Part shown: one piece after another, positions 53,857 through 63,049 of the stretch
Position numbering within the stretch: the stretch's first letter is position 1
Layout of the letters: the number at the start of each line of letters is the position of its first letter
Assembly (NCBI RefSeq): GCF_003660445.1
Contig: NZ_QZVQ01000003.1
Location: 408,602 to 472,601, forward strand
Length of the DNA: 64,000 nt
From: Croceibacterium ferulae
Lineage (GTDB): Bacteria > Pseudomonadota > Alphaproteobacteria > Sphingomonadales > Sphingomonadaceae
Reading direction: 5' to 3'
Translations under genes and position numbers: made by a program
The notes under the pieces: generated by a model
The model's database searches: none
Told to the model about the DNA's origin: nothing
What the model saw: only the letters and a program-made list of their open reading frames with translations

Positions 53857-54543
53857 CTATCGGTCGAGCTGGTAGACGATGGTCGTCGACGCGCTGCCGG
53901 TGGTCGGGTTACCGGCATCGTCAAGCGCCGGGTTGTATCGCGCATAACGCGTCATGCCTTCGCAGCCGGCCTCGTCCAGGACGGACGAACCGCTGGAATT
54001 GGTGACGGTGCAGGCGGTGACCCGGCCGTTGGCGCCGATCTGGACGCGAACGCCCACGCGGCCTTCGATCTCGTCACGAATGGCCCGCGACGGATAGTTT
54101 TCCTGGATCCGGGCAGCCCAGCGACCCTGGCCGTCGGGCGTTGCGCCCCGGGCACGGGACGGTGCAGCCGGCGGAGCCGGAGGTGTCGGCGGCCCTGGCG
54201 GGGCCGCAGGCGGCACGATCCGGGTAGGCGGAGCCGGCGGCGGGATGATCGTCGACGTGTTGATCGGCGGCGGCGCAGGCGCAATGTTCACCGGCGGTGC
54301 CGGGGCGACCGGCGGCGGCGACGTGACCGGTACCGGTTCGTCTGGCGGCGGTGGCGGTGGCTCTTCCTCCGGCGGTGGCGGCGGTTCCTCGATATCCACT
54401 GTCGTCACGCGCTCAACCACCGACTTGACCGCCGAATAGGCAAGGCCGGTAATGAGGGCATATCCGATGGCCAGGTGGATAAGGACAACGATGACAATCG
54501 CAACCATGCGACTGCCGCTCATCTGTTGGTCAGCGTAAGCCAT
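53857..54543 (-). CDS. tonB: TonB energy-transducing protein
   Basis: 228-aa protein with an N-terminal anchor helix (SRMVAIVIVVLIHLAIGYAL), a long Pro-rich spacer across the periplasm (about 50-130, many PPPP and EEEPPPP blocks), and a C-terminal TonB domain (about 140-228: NYPSRAIRDEIEGRVGVRVQ, YNPAL). It carries energy from ExbB/ExbD to receptors such as the one at 27,938-30,103. First gene of the operon; a 375-nt non-coding region lies upstream. Confidence 0.95.
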   Translation of the reverse strand: MAYADQQMSGSRMVAIVIVVLIHLAIGYALITGLAYSAVKSVVERVTTVDIEEPPPPPEEEPPPPPPDEPVPVTSPPPVAPAPPVNIAPAPPPINTSTIIPPPAPPTRIVPPAAPPGPPTPPAPPAAPSRARGATPDGQGRWAARIQENYPSRAIRDEIEGRVGVRVQIGANGRVTACTVTNSSGSSVLDEAGCEGMTRYARYNPALDDAGNPTTGSASTTIVYQLDR

Positions 54544-54918
54544 CCAGTCCCTTCACTCCGTTTCAATCAATTCCACGCCAAAGGCGCGGAACGGTTCGGC
54601 TCATAGATGCCGCCGGGGACTTTGGGTCACCCGACGCCGGCAACGGTTGGTTATGGATTCGCATCCTGCCAGCCGCAGCGAAGCTTTGTCCAGCACGAAG
54701 GTACGCCCGGCCAGAACCGGTGCGTTTGACAAACCCCCGAAGGACATCAGGAACCCTAGTTTTTTATGCTGTTTGGGCCCCTGCGATCAGGTCTTAACCA
54801 GCACTTCAGGCTTGAGCAAACGCTTTTGGCGGTTCAACCCCGATTCATCGCTGGAAAGCTGCGATGCGGACCGATACTTTGCTGACAAAGCATGATTGCT
54901 GGGAAAAGAGGTTTGGCA
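54544..54918. other. 375-nt non-coding divergent region
   Basis: Lies between the divergent tonB and the secreted-protein gene, so it should hold promoters for both. A TTGACA hexamer at 54726-54731 points towards the plus-strand gene but has no matching -10 box. A short CTTTG/CAAAG hairpin lies near 54,875. No Fur-type or other known operator was recognised. Short open frames here lack coding features. Confidence 0.5.
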
Positions 54919-55860
54919 ATGCAGAAATTTGCCCGCGCGACTGCGCTTCGTAATTTACCGTCGGTGGCCGCCGCGCTGCTGGCGCTGTCGGCCACGGCTG
55001 GAGGGCCGGTGCTGGCGCAGGATTCCGGCGCGCCGGCCGCCGCCGCGCGCGCCGCGCAGGGGAGCAACATGCCCCAGAATGGCACCGCTACCACCCTGCC
55101 ATCCGGGCCTGCCGGACGGCTGACCTATGCCGATGTCGCCGGGCTGGTGGAAGCCGCCCGGATCGTGGCGGTGGTCGAGGTGCGGCGACAGGCCGAGGTC
55201 GGTCGCGCCCGTGCCCCCGGCCTCGCCCCCGGGCAGACGCGCCTGTATCTGGAAGCGGACACGCAGGCACTGCTGGCAGCCCCCGTGCCGGTGGGGGAGG
55301 AACTGAGCTTCCTGGCCGACATGCCGCTGACCGAGAAGGGGCGCGCGCCCAAGCTGCGCCGGCAGCGCTTCGTGATCTTCGCCGATGCGGTGCCCGGCCG
55401 CGCTGGGCAGCTGCAGCTGGTGAAGCCCGATGCCATGATCCCGGCCGACCCGGCCTTCGAGGCGCGGCTGCGCAATGTGATCGGGCAGTTCTCCGGCGGG
55501 GACGTGCCGCCGCCGGTCACCGGCGTGCGCCACGTGCTCTACACCCCCGGCAACCTGGCGGGCGAATCGGAGACGCAGATGTTCGTGGAGACCAAAACCG
55601 GCCTGCCCGCCTCCATCTCCGTGGTACGCCGGCCCAACATGGCCCCGCAATGGGGCGTGTCGTGGAGCGAGATCATCGACCAGTCGGCCACCGCGCCGGC
55701 GCCGGACACCCCCGGCTGGCTGCGGCTGGCCTGCGGATTGCCGCGCGAACTGCCCAACGATGCCTTCCTGACGCCGCCGGGCAGCGACCGGCAGCGGGCG
55801 CGGGCCGATTACCAGGTGGTGCTGGACGCGCTGGGCCCCTGCACCCGCACCCGCAGCTAG
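54919..55860 (+). CDS. Secreted protein of unknown function
   Basis: 313-aa protein starting at ATG 54919, decided by AGAGG seven bases ahead (an upstream in-frame ATG at 54892 lacks this). A signal peptide of about 35 residues ends near LAQ (PSVAAALLALSATAGGPVLA). The mature part has two conserved-looking stretches: LTYADVAGLVEAARIVAVVE at about 75-95 and PPPVTGVRHVLYTPGNLAGE with SETQMFVETKTGLPASISVV at about 195-235, plus a Cys-containing C-terminus (LRLACGLP). No family is recognised. Followed by a strong hairpin and hom. Confidence 0.7.
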   Translation: MQKFARATALRNLPSVAAALLALSATAGGPVLAQDSGAPAAAARAAQGSNMPQNGTATTLPSGPAGRLTYADVAGLVEAARIVAVVEVRRQAEVGRARAPGLAPGQTRLYLEADTQALLAAPVPVGEELSFLADMPLTEKGRAPKLRRQRFVIFADAVPGRAGQLQLVKPDAMIPADPAFEARLRNVIGQFSGGDVPPPVTGVRHVLYTPGNLAGESETQMFVETKTGLPASISVVRRPNMAPQWGVSWSEIIDQSATAPAPDTPGWLRLACGLPRELPNDAFLTPPGSDRQRARADYQVVLDALGPCTRTRS

Positions 55861-55909
55861 GGGCAGCGCGCGCGGCACCCGGCGACTAGCCAACCGTGCG
55901 CGCCTGCCC
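55861..55909 (+). terminator. Long stem-loop after the secreted-protein gene
   Basis: Starts at the base after the stop codon. GGGCAG (55861-55866) pairs with CTGCCC (55904-55909), and nine further pairs continue with one bulged C, enclosing an 18-nt loop. No T-tract, so it may act as a terminator or an mRNA-end stabiliser separating this gene from hom. Confidence 0.6.
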
Positions 55910-55969
55910 TAACCGGGCCGGCCGCAGCGCCATGGGGGGCGGCTGCGCACAGGGGACAAGGGACAGATC

Positions 55970-57283
55970 ATGGCCGCAGCACCGCTTCGCATCGCACTCG
56001 CTGGCCTCGGCACGGTGGGCGGCGGCGTGATCCGCCTGCTGACCGCCAATGGCGCGCTGATCGCCCGGCGCGCGGGCCGGCCGATCGAGATCGTCGCGGT
56101 GTCCGCGCGGGACCGGGCGCGCGACCGGGGCGTGGACCTGTCCGTCTACCAGTGGGAAGATGATCTGGCGCTGCTGGCCAACCGTCCGGATGTGGACGTG
56201 GTAGTGGAACTGATCGGCGGCAGCGATGGGCCGGCGCTGGCGCTGGCGCGCCGCACGCTGGGCCTGGGCAAGGGGCTGGTCACCGCCAACAAGGCGATGA
56301 TCGCGCATCACGGCATGGAGCTGGCCGGCGTGGCGGAAGGCGCGAACGAAGGGCGCGGCGCCCCGCTGAAGTTCGAGGCCGCGGTGGCCGGCGGCATTCC
56401 GGTGATCAAGGGCCTGCGCGAAGGCGCGGCCGCCAATGCGCTGACCCGCATCTACGGCATCCTGAACGGCACCTGCAATTACATCCTGTCCACCATGGAG
56501 GATACCGGCCGCGACTTCGGCGACGTGCTGAAGGAAGCGCAGGCGCTGGGCTATGCCGAGGCGGACCCGGCCTTCGACATCGAAGGTACCGATGCCGCGC
56601 ACAAGTTGGCGATCCTGGCCGCCATCGGCTTCGGCGCGGGCGTGGCGTTCGACCAGGTGGAGGTGGCGGGCATCACCCGCATCCGCGCGGCCGACATCGC
56701 CCGGGCGGATGCGCTGGGCTATGTTATCCGGCTGATCGGCATGGCGGAGTGCGAGGAGGGCGGCACGCGCCTGTTCCAGCGGGTGCAGCCGTGCCTGGTG
56801 CCGCGCAGCCACCCGCTGGCCGCTGTGGACGGGGCCACCAATGCGGTGGTGGCGGAAGGCAATTTCAGCGGCCGGCTGCTGTTCCAGGGCGCGGGCGCGG
56901 GCGAAGGCCCCACCGCCAGCGCGGTGGTGGCGGACCTGATCGACATCGCCCGCGGTGATACCGGCCCGCCCTTCAGCGTGCCGGTGGCTGAACTGGAGCC
57001 GCTCGCCGCCGCCGACGGCGCCACCCGCACCAGCCGCGCCTATCTGCGCTTCATCGTGGCGGACCGGCCGGGCGTGCTGGCGGAGATCACCGCCGCAATG
57101 CGCGATGCGGGCGTGTCCATCGAAAGCCTGATCCAGCAGGGACAGGCGGATGAAGGGGGCGAGGTGCTGGTGGCGATGGTCACGCATGAAGGGCCGGAAC
57201 GCGGCGTGGCCCACGCGCTGGAACTGCTGCGCGAATCGCCCAGCCTGGCCCGCCCGCCGCTGGTGCTGCGCCTGCTCGACTAG
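55970..57283 (+). CDS. hom: Homoserine dehydrogenase
   Basis: 437-aa NAD(P)H-dependent enzyme reducing aspartate semialdehyde to homoserine, the branch leading to threonine and methionine. The N-terminal LRIALAGLGTVGGGVIRLL is the cofactor fold; the catalytic core has ILNGTCNYILSTMED and ALGYAEADPAFDIEGTDAAH; a C-terminal ACT domain (about 350-437, RFIVADRPGVLAEITAAMRD) suggests threonine feedback. Convergent with a small secreted-protein gene, three bases apart. Confidence 0.97.
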   Translation: MAAAPLRIALAGLGTVGGGVIRLLTANGALIARRAGRPIEIVAVSARDRARDRGVDLSVYQWEDDLALLANRPDVDVVVELIGGSDGPALALARRTLGLGKGLVTANKAMIAHHGMELAGVAEGANEGRGAPLKFEAAVAGGIPVIKGLREGAAANALTRIYGILNGTCNYILSTMEDTGRDFGDVLKEAQALGYAEADPAFDIEGTDAAHKLAILAAIGFGAGVAFDQVEVAGITRIRAADIARADALGYVIRLIGMAECEEGGTRLFQRVQPCLVPRSHPLAAVDGATNAVVAEGNFSGRLLFQGAGAGEGPTASAVVADLIDIARGDTGPPFSVPVAELEPLAAADGATRTSRAYLRFIVADRPGVLAEITAAMRDAGVSIESLIQQGQADEGGEVLVAMVTHEGPERGVAHALELLRESPSLARPPLVLRLLD

Positions 57284-57286
57284 GGC

Positions 57287-57709
57287 CTAGTTGCCCGCAT
57301 AGCGGGCCGCATCCGATCCGGGCGGCGCCTCCGGTATCGCCTTCAGGTCGATCAGCAGCGCCGGTTCCCCCGGGCAGGGCGGGATGAAGCAGCCGCGCAT
57401 GACCACATTGGTCGATGGGCCGTCGAAATCGGGCGCGCTGGGGATCGGGTCGGGCGGCATCGTCCCGTTGGCGATCGCCTGTTCCGTGGGGGACAGGCCC
57501 ATGCCGGTCCATTCCTCCAACTGGCGGCAGACCACGATCACATCGCCGCTGCTTTCGGGGCAGGGTTCGGGCCGGGGTTGCCGGACCGTGTAGCGGGCGG
57601 CGGCATTGGCCAGGGCCTGTTCGGCCGTCAGCTGCGGCGCGGGGGCGTCCTGCGCCCATCCCGTGACGGGCAGGGCGAGCAGCAGCAGGGCAATCGGCAT
57701 CATCCGCAT
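57287..57709 (-). CDS. Small secreted protein of unknown function
   Basis: 140-aa protein starting at ATG 57709 with a signal peptide ending near GWAQ (MRMMPIALLLLALPVTGWAQ). The mature part is Pro-rich with four cysteines in two pairs (EPCPESSGDVIVVCRQ and GCFIPPCPGEP), pointing to disulfides in the envelope. No family recognised. Divergent from glpX with 134 nt between starts; the glpX side contains a CTCGACA-N17-TAACCC element that might be its promoter. Confidence 0.7.
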   Translation of the reverse strand: MRMMPIALLLLALPVTGWAQDAPAPQLTAEQALANAAARYTVRQPRPEPCPESSGDVIVVCRQLEEWTGMGLSPTEQAIANGTMPPDPIPSAPDFDGPSTNVVMRGCFIPPCPGEPALLIDLKAIPEAPPGSDAARYAGN

Positions 57710-57843
57710 CGGCCATGTTCCCTTGCCCGCCTGCCTGTCCGCCTTCATCGCGCTGTCCCACAGGCAGCGCAAGCCATGCTCGACAAGTGCTGCGCCGCAC
57801 CCTAACCCCGCCAGCAACATTCCACGTCACGGAGCACCTGCGC

Positions 57844-58842
57844 ATGGCCACCCAGAACCCCTCCCCCGGCAGCAGCGTGCTCGATCGCGTGCTGGTGCTG
57901 GAAATGGTCCGCGTGACCGAGGCCGCCGCCATCGCCGCCGCCGCCCTGGTGGGCCGGGGTGACGAGAAGGCCGCCGACGCCGCCGCCGTGGAAGCCATGC
58001 GCAAGGCGTTCGACGAGCTGTACATGGACGGCACCGTGGTGATCGGTGAGGGCGAGCGGGACGAGGCGCCCATGCTGTTCATCGGCGAAAAGGTCGGCGG
58101 CGCGCCGGGCAAGGGGCCCAAGATCGACATCGCGCTCGATCCGCTGGAAGGCACCACCATCACGGCCAAGGCCGGCCCCAACTCGCTGGCCGTGCTGGCC
58201 GCCGCGGAAGAAGGCGGCCTGCTGAACGCGCCGGACGTCTACATGGACAAGATTGCGGTCGGCCCCGGCTACCCGGCGGACATCATCAGCCTGGACAAGA
58301 GCGTGGAGGAGAATGTCCGCGCCGTGGCAGAGGCCAAGGGCGTCGACCCGTCCGACATCATCTGTTGCGTGCTGGACCGTCCGCGGCACGAGGCCATGAT
58401 CGCCAAGCTGCGCGCGCTGGGCTGCGGCGTGGTGCTGATCGGCGATGGTGACGTGGCGGGCGTGATCGCCACCACCGATCCGGAAACCAACATCGACATC
58501 TATATGGGTGAAGGCGGCGCGCCCGAGGGCGTGCTGGCCGCGGCGGCGCTGCGCTGCGTGGGCGGGCAGTTCAACGGCCGCCTGCTGTTCCGCAACGATG
58601 ACGAGCGGGAACGCGCGCGCAAGTGGGGCATCACCGACCTGGACCGCGTCTACAAGCTGGAAGACCTGGCCAAGGGCGACTGCATCTTCGCCGCCACCGG
58701 CGTCACCGACGGCTCGCTGATGGCCGGCGTGAAGCGCCGCCGCCGCTCCAACGGCGACCGCGTGATGACCACCGAAAGCGTGGTGATGCGCGCCAGCACC
58801 GGCACCGTGCGCTGGATCAAGGGCGAGCACCGCATCCCCTGA
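57844..58842 (+). CDS. glpX: Fructose-1,6-bisphosphatase class II
   Basis: 332-aa metal-dependent phosphatase of gluconeogenesis. GlpX signatures are VVIGEGERDEAPMLFIGEKV, the metal site DIALDPLEGTTITAK, and the substrate loop ATGVTDGSLMAGVKRR. ATG 57844 gives the standard length. In organisms of this group it often serves as the only or main FBPase. A GC-rich hairpin follows the stop. Confidence 0.95.
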   Translation: MATQNPSPGSSVLDRVLVLEMVRVTEAAAIAAAALVGRGDEKAADAAAVEAMRKAFDELYMDGTVVIGEGERDEAPMLFIGEKVGGAPGKGPKIDIALDPLEGTTITAKAGPNSLAVLAAAEEGGLLNAPDVYMDKIAVGPGYPADIISLDKSVEENVRAVAEAKGVDPSDIICCVLDRPRHEAMIAKLRALGCGVVLIGDGDVAGVIATTDPETNIDIYMGEGGAPEGVLAAAALRCVGGQFNGRLLFRNDDERERARKWGITDLDRVYKLEDLAKGDCIFAATGVTDGSLMAGVKRRRRSNGDRVMTTESVVMRASTGTVRWIKGEHRIP

Positions 58843-58858
58843 CGCCCGGCACTTTCCC

Positions 58859-58889
58859 GGCCCGTCCCGCGTTTCGGCGCGGACGGGCC
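58859..58889 (+). terminator. GC-rich hairpin after glpX
   Basis: GGCCCGTCC (58859-58867) and GGACGGGCC (58881-58889) make a perfect 9-bp stem with a 13-nt loop, between the glpX stop and the next ribosome-binding site. There is no T-tract, so termination may be partial. Confidence 0.5.
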
Positions 58890-58902
58890 AGGAGTGTGTG
58901 CC

Positions 58903-59406
58903 ATGAGCGAGACTGCCAAGCGCGACGATCCCGAGCTGTGGGACAAGGTCAAGGACGAGGTTACCGCCGGCGACAAGGGCGGGAAGAAGGGCCAGTGGTC
59001 CGCCCGCAAGGCGCAGCTGGCGGTGCAGGAATACAAGCACGAAGGCGGCGGCTACCTCGGCAAGAAGGATGCCGACAACAGCCTGACCCAGTGGACCGAG
59101 GAAGACTGGGGCACGAAGTCGGGCGGGAAGAGCGGCGAGACCGGCGAACGCTATCTGCCCAGGGATGCGCGCGAGGCGCTGTCCGACGAGGACTATGCCC
59201 GCACCAGCGCCAAGAAGCGGCGGGACTCGAAGAAGGGCAAGCAGTTCTCCGCCCGGCCGGACGATGTCGCCGAAAAGACTGCCCACTACCGGGACGGCGG
59301 CAAGGGCGAACCGACCAAGGCCGAGTTGATGGCCGAAGCGCGCAAGCGCGATATTTCCGGCCGATCGAAAATGAACAAGGCAGAGCTGGCGAAAGCCTTG
59401 AAATAG
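58903..59406 (+). CDS. DUF5872-like small basic protein with C-terminal SAP/HeH-like helix pair
   Basis: 167-aa very charged protein (many Lys, Asp, Glu, Gly). Its body KDEVTAGDKGGKKGQWSARK and EEDWGTKSGGKSGETGERYL is conserved among bacterial proteins often labelled DUF5872. The last 35 residues (PTKAELMAEARKRDISGRSK followed by MNKAELAKALK) read as a SAP/Rho-N-like helix-extension-helix that may bind nucleic acid. AGGAG eight bases ahead supports ATG 58903 over GTG 58894. Probably DNA- or RNA-associated; function unknown. Confidence 0.75.
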   Translation: MSETAKRDDPELWDKVKDEVTAGDKGGKKGQWSARKAQLAVQEYKHEGGGYLGKKDADNSLTQWTEEDWGTKSGGKSGETGERYLPRDAREALSDEDYARTSAKKRRDSKKGKQFSARPDDVAEKTAHYRDGGKGEPTKAELMAEARKRDISGRSKMNKAELAKALK

Positions 59407-59506
59407 GCGCGGCGTACTTGCGGCGGCCTTCGCAGTTGCCAGCAAACCGATTGACTGACTGCCGCGCCGGGCGCAGCCTTCCCTCCGGGGCAGAGAGGGC
59501 AGCGCA

Positions 59507-62029
59507 ATGGCCGGGCCGATGGAGCACGACGAAGCCGCGAGAGCTGGGCCGGATGCGCCCGCCGGCAGGGCGATCGTCCTGTTTTCCGACGGGACCGGCA
59601 ACAGCAGCGCCAAGCTGTTCAAGACCAATGTGTGGCGCATGTACGAGGCGGTGGACCTGGGCCCCGCCGCCGCCGGCAAGCGCAAGCAGATCGCCTTCTA
59701 CGACAATGGCGTGGGCACATCCGCGCTGCGGCCGGTCGCGCTGCTGGCAGGCATTTTCGGTTTCGGCCTCAGGCGCAACATCCTGGAACTCTACCGCTTC
59801 GCCTGCCGCAACTACCGGCCGGCGCCGGGGCAGCGGCGGGGCGGCGAGCCGCCCGCAGGCGGGGATGCGATCTACGGCTTCGGGTTCAGCCGCGGGGCCT
59901 TCACCATGCGGCTGGTCATCGCCCTGATCGCCAGCCAGGGCCTGGTCGCCGCACGGGACGAGGCGGACCTGCACCGGCTGACCCGTGATGCCTATCGCGC
60001 CTTCCGCGCCGATTTCCTGCCGCGCAAGCTGCAATGGCCGACGCGGGCATGGCGCCGGTTGCGCGGGTGGCTGATCGCCGGCTGGCGCATCGCCTGGCGC
60101 CGCCGCCGATACAATCGGGCCGACAATTACCGGCCGGAGATCCGCTTTATCGGCGTCTGGGACACCGTGGCCGCCTATGGCGGACCGATCGTGGAGATCA
60201 CTCGCGGCATCGACAACTGGCTCTACGCGCTGTCGATGCCCGATTACTGCCTGAACCCCCGCGTGCAATGCGCCCGCCACGCCCTGGCGATCGACGATGC
60301 GCGCGACGCCTTTCACCCCCTGCTGTGGGACGAGGTGAACGAAGGGCGGCTGGTCGCGGGCGACGTCGTTGCGCCCGACCGGTTGCGGCAGGTCTGGTTT
60401 ACCGGGATGCATGCCGATGTGGGCGGCGGATATCCGGACGAAAGCCTCAGCTTCGTGTCCTTCCTGTGGATGATGGAGGAGGCCAACAAGGCCGGCCTGC
60501 GCACGCTGGACATCATCACCGACCGCTTCCGCGCGCTGGCCAACAGTGCCGGCCCGCTGCACGACAGTCGTGCGGGCATGGGCGCCTATTACCGGTACCA
60601 GCCGCGCAACATCGCCGCCTGGCTGAATGAACCGGGCAATGATTCCATCATCGCCGATCCGGACCTGCCGGGCGCTGCCGCCCGGCAGAAGGGTCTGCTG
60701 ACCCGGGTGCGGGTGCATGAAAGCGTCGCCGCGCGCATCGGGGACGGGACCGACGGCTATGCGCCGATCAACCTGCCCGCCCGCCTGACGCTGATGCCCG
60801 AAGGCAAGGGCGAGACCGTGGCCCTGGCCGACAGCGAGAGCCCCCGGCCGCCGCCGCCTGCAGACGCGCAGACCCCGCAGCCGATGGTTGCCGCCCACAT
60901 ACGCGCCCGGATGGAGGATGGAACGCTGGGCCAGGCGCGGGCGGATGCGCTGGAACCGGCCTGGGACCGGGTATGGCTGCGCCGCGTCGCCTATTTCCTG
61001 ACGCTGGCGGTCACGCTGCTGCTGGTGCTGATGCCATGGATGGTGGAGCATCTGCCGAACCCCCCGGTGCTGGCCGATGGGCGCAGCTGGGGCGGTGGCG
61101 TGATCCGGCTGCTGGACACCGTCCTGCCCGGCATGCTGCATCGCTGGATCGACACCTTTGCCGATAACAGCTTCTGGTTCCTGGTGCTGGTCGCCGCCAT
61201 CGGGGCGCTGCAGGTCTGGAGCGGGCGGCTCGATCGACGGATGCGTGACACGGCGCGCGAGGTCTGGCGCGCGACGCTGATGCCAAATGGCCCATCGTTC
61301 GCGCGGCCGGACACGTCGTGGGTGAAGCGGCTGCGCACCTCCGCTCTGTATCGTCGGTCGCTCCGCTTCATTAAATGGCGGGTGCTGCCGGCGATCGCGG
61401 CACTGTTGCTGGCGGCGCTGCTTGTCTGGCTGGCGATCGGCCTGGCCACGCAACTGCGTCTGCCCAGCCTGGAGCGGGGGCAGGCGCTGTGCCCGCGCCC
61501 CCTCGCCACGCAGCCATTGCAGCAGCACAGCTTCGCCCTGTCGACCCGCGCCACCTGCACCAGCACCGGCCTGCGGGTGCGGAGCGGCGCGCGCTACGCG
61601 GTAGAGCTGGAGGTCATCGGACCGCAATGGCAGGATGGCGGCATGCCGACGACGCCGCGTGGCCGGTCTGCGGGCGAGTTGGGGGTGGCGGGCCGTGCCG
61701 GGGTGCTGCTGCGCCGGGTGATCGGCGCCAATTACCTGCAGCCGGTGATCGCCATCCGCCGCGGCCCCGGCCTGCTGCAATTCGGCGACCGCGTGCACAT
61801 CGAACCGCTGGTGCTCCGGCAGGATATCGACTGCCTGTCGATCTGGCATGGCAGCTTCACCGCGCCGCGCGGCGGGGAACTGGTATTGTTCGTGAACGAA
61901 GCGGTGCCGCCCCTGCTGTTGCCCGCCGATTTCTTCTACACGCACGAGGAGTACGGCAACACAGGCGCGGCCCGGGTCACCATCCGGCTGGTCGATCCGA
62001 TGCCGGGCCGGCGGGTGTCGGGCAGGTGA
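59507..62029 (+). CDS. DUF2235 alpha/beta-hydrolase with transmembrane segments and lectin-like tail
   Basis: 840-aa protein. The N-terminal domain (about 20-400) is a DUF2235 hydrolase with IVLFSDGTGNSSAKLFKTN, the nucleophile elbow GFGFSRGAFTMR (Ser128) and FTGMHADVGGGYPDESLSFV carrying the putative Asp/His partners. Three helices follow (near 490-510, 555-575 and 620-645), with an Arg/Pro-rich stretch between. The final 170 residues (VEIGPQW-like, GELVLFVNEAVPPLL, YGNTGAARVTIRLVD) resemble a LecA-like beta fold. Relatives include phospholipase effectors. No secretion-system gene is adjacent. Confidence 0.8.
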   Translation: MAGPMEHDEAARAGPDAPAGRAIVLFSDGTGNSSAKLFKTNVWRMYEAVDLGPAAAGKRKQIAFYDNGVGTSALRPVALLAGIFGFGLRRNILELYRFACRNYRPAPGQRRGGEPPAGGDAIYGFGFSRGAFTMRLVIALIASQGLVAARDEADLHRLTRDAYRAFRADFLPRKLQWPTRAWRRLRGWLIAGWRIAWRRRRYNRADNYRPEIRFIGVWDTVAAYGGPIVEITRGIDNWLYALSMPDYCLNPRVQCARHALAIDDARDAFHPLLWDEVNEGRLVAGDVVAPDRLRQVWFTGMHADVGGGYPDESLSFVSFLWMMEEANKAGLRTLDIITDRFRALANSAGPLHDSRAGMGAYYRYQPRNIAAWLNEPGNDSIIADPDLPGAAARQKGLLTRVRVHESVAARIGDGTDGYAPINLPARLTLMPEGKGETVALADSESPRPPPPADAQTPQPMVAAHIRARMEDGTLGQARADALEPAWDRVWLRRVAYFLTLAVTLLLVLMPWMVEHLPNPPVLADGRSWGGGVIRLLDTVLPGMLHRWIDTFADNSFWFLVLVAAIGALQVWSGRLDRRMRDTAREVWRATLMPNGPSFARPDTSWVKRLRTSALYRRSLRFIKWRVLPAIAALLLAALLVWLAIGLATQLRLPSLERGQALCPRPLATQPLQQHSFALSTRATCTSTGLRVRSGARYAVELEVIGPQWQDGGMPTTPRGRSAGELGVAGRAGVLLRRVIGANYLQPVIAIRRGPGLLQFGDRVHIEPLVLRQDIDCLSIWHGSFTAPRGGELVLFVNEAVPPLLLPADFFYTHEEYGNTGAARVTIRLVDPMPGRRVSGR

Positions 62030-62041
62030 CCGCCATGCAGG

Positions 62042-62069
62042 TTGCAATCGTGTGACGCTGGGCTAGACG
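62042..62069 (+). promoter_or_regulatory. Possible promoter of prs
   Basis: TTGCAA (62042-62047) and TAGACG (62064-62069), 16 nt apart, lie 38 nt before the prs start. Both boxes are only partial matches to the sigma-70 consensus. Confidence 0.35.
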
Positions 62070-62106
62070 CCCGGCCGACACAGCAAACGGGATCGGTCAC
62101 GCACCC

Positions 62107-63042
62107 ATGAAGATTCTCGCCGGCAATGCCAACCTGCCGCTCGCCCGTGCGATCGCCGCATATCTCGAACTGCCGCTGACCGATGCCAGCGTGCGCCGCT
62201 TCGCGGACGAGGAGATCTTTGTCGAGATCAACGAGAATGTGCGGGGGGAGGACGTGTTCATCGTCCAGTCCACCAGCTACCCCGCCAACGACAATCTGAT
62301 GGAACTGCTGATCGGGATCGACGCGCTGCGCCGCGCCTCCGCCCGGCGGATCACCGCGGTGGTGCCCTATTTCGGCTACGCCCGGCAGGATCGCAAGCCG
62401 GGGCCGCGCACGCCCATCTCCGCCAAGCTGGTGGCCAACCTGATCACCGAGGCGGGTGCCAATCGCGTGCTGTCGGTCGACCTGCATGCCGGGCAGATTC
62501 AGGGCTTCTTCGATATCCCGACCGACAACCTCTATGCCGCGCCGGTGATGGCGGCCGATATCCTGGCGCGGTACGGCCATCAGGACCTGATGGTCGTGTC
62601 CCCCGACGTCGGCGGCGTGGTCCGCGCCCGCGCGCTGGCCAAGCGGCTGGACAATGCCCCGCTGGCCATCGTGGACAAGCGCCGCGAACGGCCGGGCGAA
62701 TCCGAGGTGATGAACATCATCGGCGACGTGGCCGGGCGGCACTGCATCCTGATCGACGACATTGTCGATTCCGGCGGCACGCTGTGCAACGCCGCGCAGG
62801 CGCTGATCGACCAGGGCGCGAAGAGCGTGGCCGCCTATATCAGCCATGGCGTGCTGTCGGGCGGCGCGGTGGCGCGGGTGGCGGGCAGCGCGATGACCGA
62901 ACTGGTCATCACCGACACCATCCTGCCGACCGAGGCCGCGCGCGATTGCGAACGGATCCGCGTGCTCACCGTCGCCCCGCTGATCGGCGAGGCCATGCGC
63001 CGCATCGCCGACGAGAGCAGCGTCTCCAGCCTGTTCGATTGA
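62107..63042 (+). CDS. prs: Ribose-phosphate pyrophosphokinase
   Basis: 311-aa enzyme making PRPP from ribose 5-phosphate and ATP for nucleotide, histidine and tryptophan synthesis. Signatures are [20 protein letters not shown], the ATP/catalytic region [40 protein letters not shown] and the PRPP loop [15 protein letters not shown]. Length typical. Followed eight bases later by the hisN-type phosphatase. Confidence 0.97.
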   Translation: MKILAGNANLPLARAIAAYLELPLTDASVRRFADEEIFVEINENVRGEDVFIVQSTSYPANDNLMELLIGIDALRRASARRITAVVPYFGYARQDRKPGPRTPISAKLVANLITEAGANRVLSVDLHAGQIQGFFDIPTDNLYAAPVMAADILARYGHQDLMVVSPDVGGVVRARALAKRLDNAPLAIVDKRRERPGESEVMNIIGDVAGRHCILIDDIVDSGGTLCNAAQALIDQGAKSVAAYISHGVLSGGAVARVAGSAMTELVITDTILPTEAARDCERIRVLTVAPLIGEAMRRIADESSVSSLFD

Positions 63043-63049
63043 GGCTTCC

